Positions 1 to 8,889 of a DNA stretch of 64,000 bases are shown in pieces. The notes below the pieces were generated by a model. It was not told where the DNA came from. It saw nothing but the letters and a program-made list of their open reading frames with translations, and made no database searches. The DNA is from Bordetella parapertussis (GTDB lineage Bacteria > Pseudomonadota > Gammaproteobacteria > Burkholderiales > SG8-41). Positions within the stretch are counted from its first letter, which is position 1. Each line of letters opens with the position of its first letter. Location: the NCBI GenBank assembly GCA_945906815.1, contig CAMDRT010000013.1:1-64000 (forward strand). Direction: 5' to 3'. The translations under genes were made by a program, and so were the position numbers.

Positions 1-2534
1 AGGATCTGGCGCACCAGGTCGCGCCCGCGCACCCCCGCCTGTAGTATCTGCTGCAGGCTCTCGCGCGCGTGCGCTATATGGCCCGCGTCCTGCAGCGCCA
101 GTTCAGCGTTGCCCAGGATGAGCGCGATGATGTTGTTAAAGTCGTGCGCAATGCCCCCCGCCAGCGTGCCGATGGCCTGCATCTTCTGCGCTTCGCGCAG
201 TTGCGCTTCGAGCAAGGTGCGCGCTTCCTCGGCCTGCTTGCGCTCGCTGATGTCTTCGATGACGCGTATGTAATAGAGGGGAGCGCCGGCGGTGTCACGC
301 GCCAGCGATTCGGTGCGCCTCACCCATACCGCGGTGCCGTCCTGGCGCAGGTAACGCCTATCCTGCGTTAACTGCGCGAGGGCGCCGGACAGCAGCTGGA
401 CGCGCTGGGTGCTGCCCATGCCCAGGTCGTCGGGGTGGTTGAGCACCCCGGGTGACTGACCCAGGAGTTCCTCTCGCGCATAACCGGTGATATCGCAGTA
501 GCGCCGGTTCACTTCGAGGTGGCGGTCTTGCAGATCGAAATAGGCGAGGCCCACTGCGGCCTGCTCAAAGGTGGCGCGAAAGCGCACTTCGCTATCCCGC
601 AACGCGGCCTGCGCCTGCTTGCGCGCCGTAATATCCTGCACTATGACCGAGACGCCGATGATGTTCCCACTGCCGTCCGTGACGGGAGAATGACTGCTGA
701 AGACATCGATCACGCGGCCGTCCTTGCAGAGCAGATCGGACTCGCGCACAAACGACTCGCCGCGCAGCACAGCCTCGCTGTGCGCGGCGAAGTTGGGTCG
801 CCGGCTGGGTGGTGTGAACAGGGCGATCGGCTGGCCGACGGCTTCTACGGCGCTGTAGCCGAGCATTTTTTGCGCACCGGCGTTCCAGGTGAGGATGCTG
901 CCGTCGAGCGCGCGGCTGTAAATGGCGTCATTCGACCGCTCGATGATGTTCGCCAGCCGCACGCGCTCCGCCTCGGCCTGCTTGCGCGCGGTGATATCGA
1001 TCATGGTGCCGATCAGCCCCGCGACACTGCCGTCGGCGTGGGTGTAGGTGGCCTTGTAATAAACCATCTCGCACTGCCGCCCGTCTTGGGTGGTGATGGT
1101 GGATTCGTACTCCTGGGTGCCGGGACGAGCCCACAGCGCTTGATCCGTCGCCTGCATCCGCTCTGCCACTTCTGGGTGGTTGGGGTAGAGGTCATGCACG
1201 GTTTTACCGATGAACGTCTCTCTGGCTATGCCAAATAATTTTTCCCACGCGCGGTTGACACCGAGATAACGTCCCGCCGTGTCCTTGTAGAAAATCGGAT
1301 TGGGCAGCGCCTCGATCAACTCCTGCAGCAAGCGCTGCGCTGCGTATAGACCGGCCTCGCTACGGCGCAGATTTGCAGTGATGTCTGCAGCGAGCGCCGC
1401 GGCGCGCCTGCCGCTGCTGGCGAGCGAGCGTATCAGTCCGAACAGCAGCACGCTGATGAGACAGCCGAAGAACAACAGCCGCCACGACAGCCAGGGGTCC
1501 AACGCGGCAGAAAATTCCTGCCGGGCGCTGAAATATAAATCCCAACGGCGCCCGCCCACCTCCAGCGCCGCTATGCTGGTGAGGCCCACTTTGCCGTCGC
1601 GCGCAGCCAGCGGCGAGGCGGAACCGGATATCTTAAGCAGGCGCTCGCTGTCGAACATCAGACGGCCTGGCGCCTGCGCGTCGAGGGGTGCATCCGGAAA
1701 TCCGGCGTCATATATGCACAAATGGATCTGCTGCAGGAAAGGTTCTTTCAATACGCCACGCATCAGGTCGATCACGATAAATGACGCGCTGAGCATGCCG
1801 CTGAACGCGTCGCGACGCTGCGCCACAGTGGCGAGCGGCATGTTTTTGCGGTAGAGCGGCAGGCGCATCGCGAACCCCGGGTGCCGGCTCGGATCATGCG
1901 CCAGCGCGATGCTGCCGGAGGCGGTGATGCGGCCGCTATCCCGTGTGCGCGCCAGCGCTGCAAGGCGCACCGCGTCGCCGACCAGGTCCAGCCCGAGCGC
2001 CGCCTCGTTACCCGCCATCGGTTCGACATATTTCACGATCACATACTCCGGCCGCGCTCCGGACGGCTTCACCGCAAAATCCGGATACCCGCGCGGGTCT
2101 ACGCTGGTGTCGCTGCGCACGCGCGTGGCGAAAGTGTTTAATTGCGCGGCCGTGATGGGTTCACTGTAGTGCAGGACCTGAACGCCGGGGTAACGCTGGT
2201 TCAGCTCAAGGCTCGCTATAAAGTCATGGAATTGTTTCCTGTCGACGACTCCCGCTGCGACAAATAATCCGCGCACGCCTGTCAGGATGTCGGCATAGGC
2301 TTCGATGCGAGCCCCAATGGCATCACGCGCGTCAGCGACGGCGCGTTCAAATGTGAGCGTGGCCGCGCGCTGCGCCTGGTTTGCCGACCACACTGCGGCG
2401 GCAACGGACAGAACCAGGCCCAATGCGAGCACGGCATACGCGGTGGCTGCGTGGCTGAGGAATCCGGCCAGTTTTATCCGGGTGCCTGCACCGGGCAGCA
2501 CGCTACGCACGGCTGTGTTGAAGTCTAAGGGCAT
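1..2534 (-). CDS. CHASE/triple-PAS sensor histidine kinase, 3' end beyond window
   Basis: The reading frame is open from the ATG at 2534 to the window edge, giving about 844 residues with the C-terminus missing. An in-frame stop lies nine codons upstream, so this start is firm. A first membrane helix (about 31-50) and a second (about 345-368) bracket an extracytoplasmic CHASE-like sensor with the RGL and GYPDF stretches typical of that domain. Three PAS modules follow at about 396-515, 528-640 and 643-760. The phosphoacceptor box AGGIAHDFNN has His797, after which the catalytic ATPase domain, and possibly a receiver, should lie outside the window. The ligand is unknown. The H-box form (HDFNN) is that of PAS-rich hybrid kinases rather than EnvZ-type kinases. 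Confidence 0.85.
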   Translation of the reverse strand, partial: MPLDFNTAVRSVLPGAGTRIKLAGFLSHAATAYAVLALGLVLSVAAAVWSANQAQRAATLTFERAVADARDAIGARIEAYADILTGVRGLFVAAGVVDRKQFHDFIASLELNQRYPGVQVLHYSEPITAAQLNTFATRVRSDTSVDPRGYPDFAVKPSGARPEYVIVKYVEPMAGNEAALGLDLVGDAVRLAALARTRDSGRITASGSIALAHDPSRHPGFAMRLPLYRKNMPLATVAQRRDAFSGMLSASFIVIDLMRGVLKEPFLQQIHLCIYDAGFPDAPLDAQAPGRLMFDSERLLKISGSASPLAARDGKVGLTSIAALEVGGRRWDLYFSARQEFSAALDPWLSWRLLFFGCLISVLLFGLIRSLASSGRRAAALAADITANLRRSEAGLYAAQRLLQELIEALPNPIFYKDTAGRYLGVNRAWEKLFGIARETFIGKTVHDLYPNHPEVAERMQATDQALWARPGTQEYESTITTQDGRQCEMVYYKATYTHADGSVAGLIGTMIDITARKQAEAERVRLANIIERSNDAIYSRALDGSILTWNAGAQKMLGYSAVEAVGQPIALFTPPSRRPNFAAHSEAVLRGESFVRESDLLCKDGRVIDVFSSHSPVTDGSGNIIGVSVIVQDITARKQAQAALRDSEVRFRATFEQAAVGLAYFDLQDRHLEVNRRYCDITGYAREELLGQSPGVLNHPDDLGMGSTQRVQLLSGALAQLTQDRRYLRQDGTAVWVRRTESLARDTAGAPLYYIRVIEDISERKQAEEARTLLEAQLREAQKMQAIGTLAGGIAHDFNNIIALILGNAELALQDAGHIAHARESLQQILQAGVRGRDLVRQI

Positions 2535-2629
2535 GGCTGGCGCGAAAGAGTTTCGGCAAGCTTACACGATTGGAACTATTTTCCTGCCGCACGCAGGACG
2601 GAATACAGTAACTATATGTTATTAAACGA

Positions 2630-3553
2630 TTATTTAGAGTAACTCTCGACCCGCATCGGGGGATTGCCGATCTCGCCCAAGCGTCCGTCCTGCGCCATGA
2701 TTTCGAGAAAATTCTCGAGCGCGTGCCACGCCGGCGGCATGCCGAAATTGGCGCTGGTCTGGAATATCACCTCCATCACTTCGCGCGGGCTCGCGCCCTG
2801 GCGCATGGCGCCGCGCATATGGCCTTTTGCATTGGTCGCCTCGCCTACCGCCAGACAATCGCCGACCATGCACAGCAAGCGCGTCTTGTGATCCACTATG
2901 CCGCGCGTATACATATCGCCGTAGCAAAATTTCACCCACAGGCCCGCAAACTCGCTGTCCATGGTGTCTAGCCAGTCGAGGATATTGATGTGGTGATGCG
3001 GACGCATGGTCAGTCCCTGCCCCACCGCCAGCCAGCCGTGTTTGTCGATCAACGGCTGGGTGCGCGGATCAGCGAGATCATCCTTGTGCCATTGCTTTTG
3101 TTCTTCGGCGCGCTTGCGTTTGCTCGCGGTACCGTCCAGCGGCAACTGCGTTTTTTTAAGTGTGGGCAACAACCTGAGTTGTTTGGCGATTTTGTGTAGC
3201 GTATCTATCGCAGGATCCACCGTGACATGCCCGCCGTACACCTGGCACTGCAAAATAATTTCGGCGATTTCGCGCACATCCACTTTCGCAGCAATCGCGG
3301 CGCGCACGGTCTCCTCGAGGTGCTTCTGGCTTTTGGCCATGGTGTATTGGCCGATCAGCACCAGCAGCCGCGTGCGTGTATCCAGCGCGGGACGCTGCCC
3401 CAAGCCCTTGATCTGATAATCCAGCCACGCACGCGTGAAATGCTGGTCTATCGCATCGCGTTGCGCCAGACGCTTTGCAAAAGCCTTGCCTTGCAGTTTG
3501 ATGCCGGCGTTAAAGGCTGCAGCACCATACTTTGCGCGCAGTGTTTTGGACAT
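2630..3553 (-). CDS. double-domain carboxymuconolactone decarboxylase-like protein
   Basis: This 307-residue cytoplasmic protein has two related CMD-type helical repeats. The first includes DTRTRLLVLIGQYTMAKSQ (about 58-76), followed by REIAEIILQCQVYGG. The second has DHKTRLLCMVGDCLAVGEA, followed by REVMEVIFQTSANFG. The two halves are joined by a charged linker. Known family members include gamma-carboxymuconolactone decarboxylase and AhpD. The AhpD CxxC redox pair is absent, so peroxidase-partner activity is unlikely. The substrate cannot be told from sequence. It is the last gene of a minus-strand run, 51 nt after the Bug gene that ends at 3605, so aromatic or organic acid metabolism is a reasonable but unproven context. 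Confidence 0.75.
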   Translation of the reverse strand: MSKTLRAKYGAAAFNAGIKLQGKAFAKRLAQRDAIDQHFTRAWLDYQIKGLGQRPALDTRTRLLVLIGQYTMAKSQKHLEETVRAAIAAKVDVREIAEIILQCQVYGGHVTVDPAIDTLHKIAKQLRLLPTLKKTQLPLDGTASKRKRAEEQKQWHKDDLADPRTQPLIDKHGWLAVGQGLTMRPHHHINILDWLDTMDSEFAGLWVKFCYGDMYTRGIVDHKTRLLCMVGDCLAVGEATNAKGHMRGAMRQGASPREVMEVIFQTSANFGMPPAWHALENFLEIMAQDGRLGEIGNPPMRVESYSK

Positions 3554-3604
3554 AGAGGTACCCCGGAAACTCGCAGTGAATAAGGGAAATCTAACCCAGC
3601 ACGC

Positions 3605-4567
3605 TTAGTCTATCTTCAGCCCAATCGCGCGCACGATCTTGCCGTATTTGTCGATTTCGCTTTTGAGATACGCCGTCATCTGCTCGCCCGTTCTGCTTTG
3701 CGGCTCGACCCCGACTGCCATCAGGCGCTCGCGCACCTCCGGTTGATTGACCGCTTTGACCAGTTCGGCATCGAGGCGTGCAAGCGCCTCTTTGGGCGTC
3801 GCCGCCGGCGCCAGCACCGCGTTCCACAGCACATGCTCGTAGCCGGGCACGCCCGCTTCCACCATGGTCGGCAGATCCGCTGCAATCGCCGAGCGCTTGC
3901 CGGTGGTCACTGCCAGCGCCCTTACCCTGCCGCTGCGCACATGCGGCAGCGCCACTGGCATGCCTGCAAAATACGCGGACATTTGCCCGCTGATCACATC
4001 CACCGTGGCCTGACCGCCACCTTTGTAGGCCACGTGCGTCATCTCGGCGCCGGTCATGGCGCGAAACAGTTCGTAGGCGAAGTGATCGGAATTGCCTGCG
4101 CCCGAGGAGGCTACGTTCATCTCACGCGGCCGCGACTTGGCCAGCGCGATCAACGCCTTCACCGATTTCACCGGCAACGCCGGGTTGATGATCAGCAGAT
4201 GCGGGCCGGCCGCCGTCTGCCCCACCGCGGCGAAATCGCGCAACACGTGGTAGCTGAGTTTTGCATAGGCGCTGATCGCCACCGCAATGCCGGTGTTCGC
4301 GTAGAGCACGGTATAGCCGTCGGGCGCGGACTTTGCTACCACCTCGGCCGCGATGTTGGCGCCCGCACCGGGCCGATTCTCAAACACCACCGCCTGCCCC
4401 AAGCCTTCGCCGAGTTTTTGCGCGATGATGCGGCCCACTACATCGCTGGTACTGCCGGCGGGAAAACCGATGACCATGCGCACCGACTTGACGGGGTAGG
4501 CCTGGCTATACACCGCCAGCGGTAGGGCCAGGGCCACCACCCCCGCAGCCCTCGAAAAATACCTCAT
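3605..4567 (-). CDS. Bug/TctC-family periplasmic solute-binding protein
   Basis: This 320-residue exported protein begins with a signal peptide (hydrophobic core to about residue 20, then YSQAYPVKSVRMVIGF). The family hallmarks follow: PAGSTSDVVGRIIAQKL, a VVFENRPGAGANIAAE stretch, and the GVPGYE segment near the C-terminal lobe. Bug proteins bind carboxylates or other small acids for TctAB-type transporters, or act as extracytoplasmic sensors. Its ATG overlaps the stop of the upstream CoA-transferase gene by 4 nt (ATGA), which suggests translational coupling. The ligand may therefore be an acid that the CoA-transferase activates; that link is inference. Confidence 0.9.
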   Translation of the reverse strand: MRYFSRAAGVVALALPLAVYSQAYPVKSVRMVIGFPAGSTSDVVGRIIAQKLGEGLGQAVVFENRPGAGANIAAEVVAKSAPDGYTVLYANTGIAVAISAYAKLSYHVLRDFAAVGQTAAGPHLLIINPALPVKSVKALIALAKSRPREMNVASSGAGNSDHFAYELFRAMTGAEMTHVAYKGGGQATVDVISGQMSAYFAGMPVALPHVRSGRVRALAVTTGKRSAIAADLPTMVEAGVPGYEHVLWNAVLAPAATPKEALARLDAELVKAVNQPEVRERLMAVGVEPQSRTGEQMTAYLKSEIDKYGKIVRAIGLKID

Positions 4568-5958
4568 TCCATGTCGCGCACGTGGGCGCCGGCAACCAGT
4601 TCCATTTCGGTCATCGCGATAATCTCATCGGCGGTGAAGCCCGGCGCCACCGCATCGAGCACAAAGCGCTTGCCGTCCCAGCGCATCACCGCCAGGTCGG
4701 TTACCACATAACTCACGCAGCCCTGGCCGGTGAGCGGATAGGTGCATTGCTTGCGCAGCTTGGGACGGCCCTTGCTGTCGGCGTGCTCCATCACGATGAT
4801 GAGATCGCCTTTGCCCGACAACAAATCCATGGCGCCGCCGATGCCGCCGCGTTTGGCATCCGCAGTGCTCCAGTTGGCGACGCTGGCGCTTTGATCGACT
4901 TCATAGGCGCCGAGGATTACGGTGTCGATGTGTCCGCCACGTGCCATCTCGAACGAGGTGACGCTGTCAAAAAACGACGCGCCCGGCTGCAAGGCCACAA
5001 ACTGCCCGGCGGCATTGTAGACATCGGGGTCGATGTCCTTTTCTTCAGTCACCATCTCGCCATAGCCCAGCACGCCGTTTTCGGCGTGCAGAATCACATC
5101 GCGGCCTTTGAGATAGTTCGACACCATGGTCGGTATGCCCACGCCCAAATTGACGTAAGTGCCCTCGCGCACCAGCTTGGCGGCATTCTTGGCGATATGC
5201 TGACGCGTCACCGCAGGCTTGCCGTTGTACAAGCGCGGCTTGTCGGACGGCCGGCGCTCCGCACGGCGGTAGGCTTTTTCATTCATCTTCTCGCGCGTGA
5301 GTATCACGCGCGCGACAAAAATACCGGGCAGATCAATCAGCTCCGGTGCAATCCCGCCCGGCTCCACGATCTCATCCACCTCGACTATGGCGATGCGCGC
5401 CGCTTTGCCGAAGGCCGGGTTGAAGTTCTGACTGCCGCCGCGAAACTGCACATTGCCCAGACGATCCGCGCGATAGCCACGCAGCAGCGCGTAGTCGAGG
5501 TGTATCGCCGTTTCGAGCACATACTGCTTGCCGTCGAACTCACGCAGTTCGCGGCCCGCCACCAGATCCGTGCCCACGCTGGTGGGTGAATAAAACGCTG
5601 CGAGACCGGCGCCGCCCGCGCGGCAACGCTCGACCAGAATACCCTGCGGCACCAGTTCCACTTCCAGTTCACCCTTGTTGATCTGCTCCTCACTCGCGGT
5701 GGGTGTGCCGGGCCGCACCGAAAACGCCGCTATCAGTTTTTTCACCTGCTTGGCCTCAGCCAGAATCTGCCCGCGCTGCGCGCCGGGATCGCCCAGCGAG
5801 TTGCAAACCAGCGTCAGGTTTTGGGTGCCCTTGTCGCGCAGCGCCAGTATCAGGCTGGTGGCAAAACGATGCGCAACACCAAAACCGGCGATGGCCACGG
5901 TTGCGCCATCCTGAATATCCGCAAGCGCCTGTTCCGGCGAGCCAACGATCTTGTTCAT
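4564..5958 (-). CDS. family I CoA-transferase, fused alpha and beta subunits
   Basis: This 464-residue protein joins both halves of a 3-oxoacid/acetate-type CoA-transferase in one chain. Residues about 1-235 correspond to the alpha subunit (AGFGVAH near 24-30) and about 250-460 to the beta subunit. The latter carries LGVGIP and the ENGVLGYGE motif, in which Glu293 is the expected catalytic residue forming the glutamyl-CoA intermediate. The alpha glycine-rich loop reads GFGVAH rather than the usual GFGxxG. The reaction is transfer of CoA between a donor acyl-CoA and a free carboxylate; the substrate is not identifiable. It is coupled by a 4-nt overlap to the downstream Bug gene, pairing uptake with activation. 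Confidence 0.88.
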   Translation of the reverse strand: MNKIVGSPEQALADIQDGATVAIAGFGVAHRFATSLILALRDKGTQNLTLVCNSLGDPGAQRGQILAEAKQVKKLIAAFSVRPGTPTASEEQINKGELEVELVPQGILVERCRAGGAGLAAFYSPTSVGTDLVAGRELREFDGKQYVLETAIHLDYALLRGYRADRLGNVQFRGGSQNFNPAFGKAARIAIVEVDEIVEPGGIAPELIDLPGIFVARVILTREKMNEKAYRRAERRPSDKPRLYNGKPAVTRQHIAKNAAKLVREGTYVNLGVGIPTMVSNYLKGRDVILHAENGVLGYGEMVTEEKDIDPDVYNAAGQFVALQPGASFFDSVTSFEMARGGHIDTVILGAYEVDQSASVANWSTADAKRGGIGGAMDLLSGKGDLIIVMEHADSKGRPKLRKQCTYPLTGQGCVSYVVTDLAVMRWDGKRFVLDAVAPGFTADEIIAMTEMELVAGAHVRDME

Positions 5959-6094
5959 TTTGATTCTCTCGGTTGATGGGGGAATGATTTGTAGATCCTG
6001 CTGCGTCTGACCTTAGCAGTCTGGTTTTGCGGCGTCAACGGCAAGTCCATCACGCGCTGTATCCGTTGCTTATGCGCTACGCGCGACATCGCGC

Positions 6095-6817
6095 TCAGCC
6101 ATCCAATTCCGCATAATGCCGCATCAGATCATGGGTGTTGAACGGCAGCCGCGCCGGCGAGGCGAGGTAGCGGGCGATGCGCGGGCGCGCGGCAACTTGC
6201 TCATGCAAAGCAAACAGCCGCGGCAACTTGGCCTGCAGGCCCAGCAGCGCCTGCGGAAACGCATAGTGGAGCGACGCCATCACCTGAAACATCGACAGAT
6301 CGACATACGACAGCGATTTGCCCAGCATCCAGCGGCCGCCGCCGCGCGCCAGTACGGTCTCGAAATAATTGAGGAACTTGGTCAGCCGCTCGGCGCGAAA
6401 ATGCGCGGAGCGGCGTAGGGCTTCTGCTTGCTGGTCTTCGTAGTACAGGCTGTTCGCAATCGGATGATGCACGTCATGGGCTTCGCGCACGAAATCGGTG
6501 ATGGTCAGTTGCAGGCCATGCGCAAACCGTTGTTGCGCTTCGGCTTGCGGCACCAAACCCAGCCGCGGGCCGAGATAGTGCAACACGTTGGCGGTGTGCG
6601 ACACGATCAACTTGCCCGCTTTCAATAACGGCGGCGCGTAGGGCGGGCGTGTGTTCGAGGCCTCCTGCAACAGGCGTGCCACGGCGGGCCGTCCGCCGCC
6701 TTCGCTCTCCGGCAGACGCGCGACATCGACATAATCCGCCGCGCCCTCCTCGAGTGCCAGGCGCACGTATTCGCCGCGGCCTTGTATGTGCGGCCAGTAA
6801 TAGAGCTCGTATTTCAT
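6095..6817 (-). CDS. glutathione S-transferase family protein
   Basis: This 240-residue cytoplasmic protein has an N-terminal thioredoxin-like half starting KYELYYWPHIQGRGEYVRLA, which matches the sigma-type GST pattern with Tyr near residue 7 and the GRGE/xVRL stretch. The glutathione-contacting loop is PPYAPPLLKAGKLIVSHTAN. A helical C-terminal half (about 90-230) includes LSYVDLSMFQV, the N-capping motif of the GST core. GSTs conjugate glutathione to electrophiles or work as lyases and isomerases. It lies 21 nt downstream of a Bug gene on the same strand, so the two may be co-transcribed. The substrate is unknown. Confidence 0.85.
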   Translation of the reverse strand: MKYELYYWPHIQGRGEYVRLALEEGAADYVDVARLPESEGGGRPAVARLLQEASNTRPPYAPPLLKAGKLIVSHTANVLHYLGPRLGLVPQAEAQQRFAHGLQLTITDFVREAHDVHHPIANSLYYEDQQAEALRRSAHFRAERLTKFLNYFETVLARGGGRWMLGKSLSYVDLSMFQVMASLHYAFPQALLGLQAKLPRLFALHEQVAARPRIARYLASPARLPFNTHDLMRHYAELDG

Positions 6818-6837
6818 TTCCCCCTCCCCACTTATCC

Positions 6838-7839
6838 CTACTGCGGCGTGATATTCGCTGCTTTCACCACTTTCGCCCAGCGCGGAATTTCCTTGCTGAT
6901 GAATTGACTGAAGGTCTCGACGCTGCTCGCCACCACAAAGTAGCCCTGACCCGCCATGCGTTCCTTGACCTCCGCTGTGTTCAGGCCCGCCACCGCATCG
7001 GCATTCAGCTTGGCAATGATCTCGCGCGGCACCGCCGCCGGCGCGAACATGCCGAACCAGGTCGCCGCTTCATAGCCCGGCAGCCCCGACTCCGCTATGG
7101 TCGGCACTTCGGGCAAGGTGGACACGCGTTGTGCGCTGGTCACCGCCAGCACGCGCAGCCGCCCGCTTCGGGCCTGCGACAACGACACCGGAATATTCGA
7201 GAACATCAGCATCACCTGTCCGCCCATCACGTCGACTATGGCGGGGCCCTCGCCTTTGTAGGGCACCAGCATCATGTCGATCTTCGCCATGATCTTGAAT
7301 AGCTCGGCCGCCAGATGGATGGTGGCGCCATGCGCCGCGCCGAAGGTGAGTTGACCCGGCTTGGCTCGCGCTAGATTGATCAGGTCACCCGCGCTTTTCA
7401 CCGGCAACTGCGGATGTACCAGCAGCAGCATCGGCGACTTGGCAATCTCGGTAATACCGGTGAGATCGCGCGCGGTGTTGTAATTCACTTTGTAAATCGC
7501 CGGCACCACTGCGTGCGTGGTCTGCGAACCCACCAGCAGCGTGTAACCGTCGGGCGCTGCCTTCACCGCGACTTCGGTGCCGATAATGCCGCTGGCGCCG
7601 GAACGATTGTCGATAATGAACGATTGCCCGGTGCGCTCCGTGAGCCGCTGCGCAAGGATGCGTGCGGTGACATCGACACCGCCGCCGGGTGGAAACGGCA
7701 CCACCAGGCGCACCGCCTTAAGCGGATACTGCTGCGCCAGCGCCGGCAACGCGAGCACCACTGCGGCTAGCGCAAACCCTCGAAAACATTTCATAAGCAT
7801 TTGTTTTAACAACGTTTTTTTCACTCTTCGCACCTTCAT
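6838..7839 (-). CDS. Bug/TctC-family periplasmic solute-binding protein
   Basis: This protein has 333 residues. The N-terminus is basic (MKVRRVKK), then a hydrophobic stretch ends in ALPALA before QQYPLKAVRLVVPFPPGGG, a clear Sec signal peptide and first family block. DVTARILAQRLTERTGQ and FIIDNRSGASGIIGTE follow, and GLPGYE appears late in the chain. The start codon overlaps the stop of the preceding Bug gene by 4 nt (ATGA), which favours this start over the internal Met residues at 14 and 16. Expected role: capture of a small carboxylate in the periplasm. No TctA or TctB partner is present in the window, so transport depends on a distant or shared permease. Confidence 0.9.
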   Translation of the reverse strand: MKVRRVKKTLLKQMLMKCFRGFALAAVVLALPALAQQYPLKAVRLVVPFPPGGGVDVTARILAQRLTERTGQSFIIDNRSGASGIIGTEVAVKAAPDGYTLLVGSQTTHAVVPAIYKVNYNTARDLTGITEIAKSPMLLLVHPQLPVKSAGDLINLARAKPGQLTFGAAHGATIHLAAELFKIMAKIDMMLVPYKGEGPAIVDVMGGQVMLMFSNIPVSLSQARSGRLRVLAVTSAQRVSTLPEVPTIAESGLPGYEAATWFGMFAPAAVPREIIAKLNADAVAGLNTAEVKERMAGQGYFVVASSVETFSQFISKEIPRWAKVVKAANITPQ

Positions 7840-8846
7840 TCTCCCGTTATACCTGCGGCTTTGACTACCTTACCCCACTTCGCGATTTCACTTTGGAAAA
7901 ACCGCGCAAACGCTTCCGGTGTATTGCCCACCGCATCGGCGCCGGCATGCACCAGCACGTCTTTCAAACGCGGCGCGGACAAACTATCTTGCAGCGTGTT
8001 GTTCACCCGCATCACCAGTTCACGCGCGGCGGCACGCGGCAGGAACAGCCCATTCCAGCCGGTGGCATCGTAACCCGCAACGCCGCTTTCGGCGATGGTG
8101 GGTATGTGCGGGAAAATTGACGTGCGCACGGCAGCGGTCACGCCCAGCGCGCGCAAGCGCTGCGCTTTGATCATCGGCACCACCGCCGCGATCGGCGCAA
8201 AGGTCATCGACACGTGGCCGCCCATCACATCGGCCACTGCGGGTGCTGCGCCCTTGTACGGCACGTGCGTAATGCCCGCGTGCGACAGCATGTTGAACAT
8301 CACCAGCGCCAGATGATTGGAACTACCCACGCCCGCCGATCCTGAATTAAGCGCGCCGGGCGCCGCTTTCGCCAGCGCCAGCAATTCCCTGATCGAGCGC
8401 ACGGGCAGCGACGGATGCACCACCAGCAGGTTAGGCATGGTGACCAGCAGACTCACCGGCGTCAAATCGCGCACCGGATCGAACGGCAACTTCGGAAACA
8501 ACGCCGGGCTGCTGGAAAGCGCCGTGGTGCCGATCAACAACGTGTAGCCATCCGCTGCGGCGCGCACCACCGCCTCTACGCCGATGTTGCCGCTGGCGCC
8601 GGGACGGTTGGAGACGATCACCGGCTGCTTCCATTGCTCGCTCATCTGCTGCGCCAGCGCACGCGCCACCAGATCGACCGAACCGCCCGCAGTAAATGGC
8701 GCGATCAGGGTGACGCTTTTTTCGGGATAGTTTTGCGCGGCGGCGCTGGCGGCAAACCCTGCCAGCGCAATCGCCATTAATCCAAAGCCTGGCATTGCAT
8801 TTAGCGTAGATAACCAAGCCCTAGCGTGCGCTGTGCGCGCAATCAT
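7836..8846 (-). CDS. Bug/TctC-family periplasmic solute-binding protein
   Basis: The frame is open up to 8903, but its first codons run through an inverted repeat (8822-8877), so I prefer an internal ATG. The ATG at 8846 gives 336 residues with Arg/His in the signal n-region. The ATG at 8795 is an alternative that gives a shorter signal without positive charge. Neither has a clear Shine-Dalgarno. After the signal (GFAASAAAQ) come NYPEKSVTLIAPFTAGGS, VDLVARALAQQM and VIVSNRPGASGNIGVE, all typical of Bug proteins, and GVAGYD later. It lies between two other Bug genes in one minus-strand run, coupled by 4 nt to the downstream one. Confidence 0.85.
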   Translation of the reverse strand: MIARTAHARAWLSTLNAMPGFGLMAIALAGFAASAAAQNYPEKSVTLIAPFTAGGSVDLVARALAQQMSEQWKQPVIVSNRPGASGNIGVEAVVRAAADGYTLLIGTTALSSSPALFPKLPFDPVRDLTPVSLLVTMPNLLVVHPSLPVRSIRELLALAKAAPGALNSGSAGVGSSNHLALVMFNMLSHAGITHVPYKGAAPAVADVMGGHVSMTFAPIAAVVPMIKAQRLRALGVTAAVRTSIFPHIPTIAESGVAGYDATGWNGLFLPRAAARELVMRVNNTLQDSLSAPRLKDVLVHAGADAVGNTPEAFARFFQSEIAKWGKVVKAAGITGE

Positions 8847-8877
8847 TTTCAATGTTTCGTGCGCACAGCGCACGCTA
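8822..8877. repeat. perfect 17-bp inverted repeat, REP-like hairpin
   Basis: The arm at 8822-8838 (tagcgtgcgctgtgcgc) is the exact reverse complement of 8861-8877, with a 22-nt spacer. Each arm is itself nearly palindromic around GTGCGCnnTGCGCAC. It sits between two tandem Bug genes, just after the stop of one (8890) and before the likely start of the next. It could act as a processing or attenuation hairpin or be a dispersed REP-like element. I saw no second copy in the window. Confidence 0.75.
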
Positions 8878-8889
8878 CCTACTGCCCAC

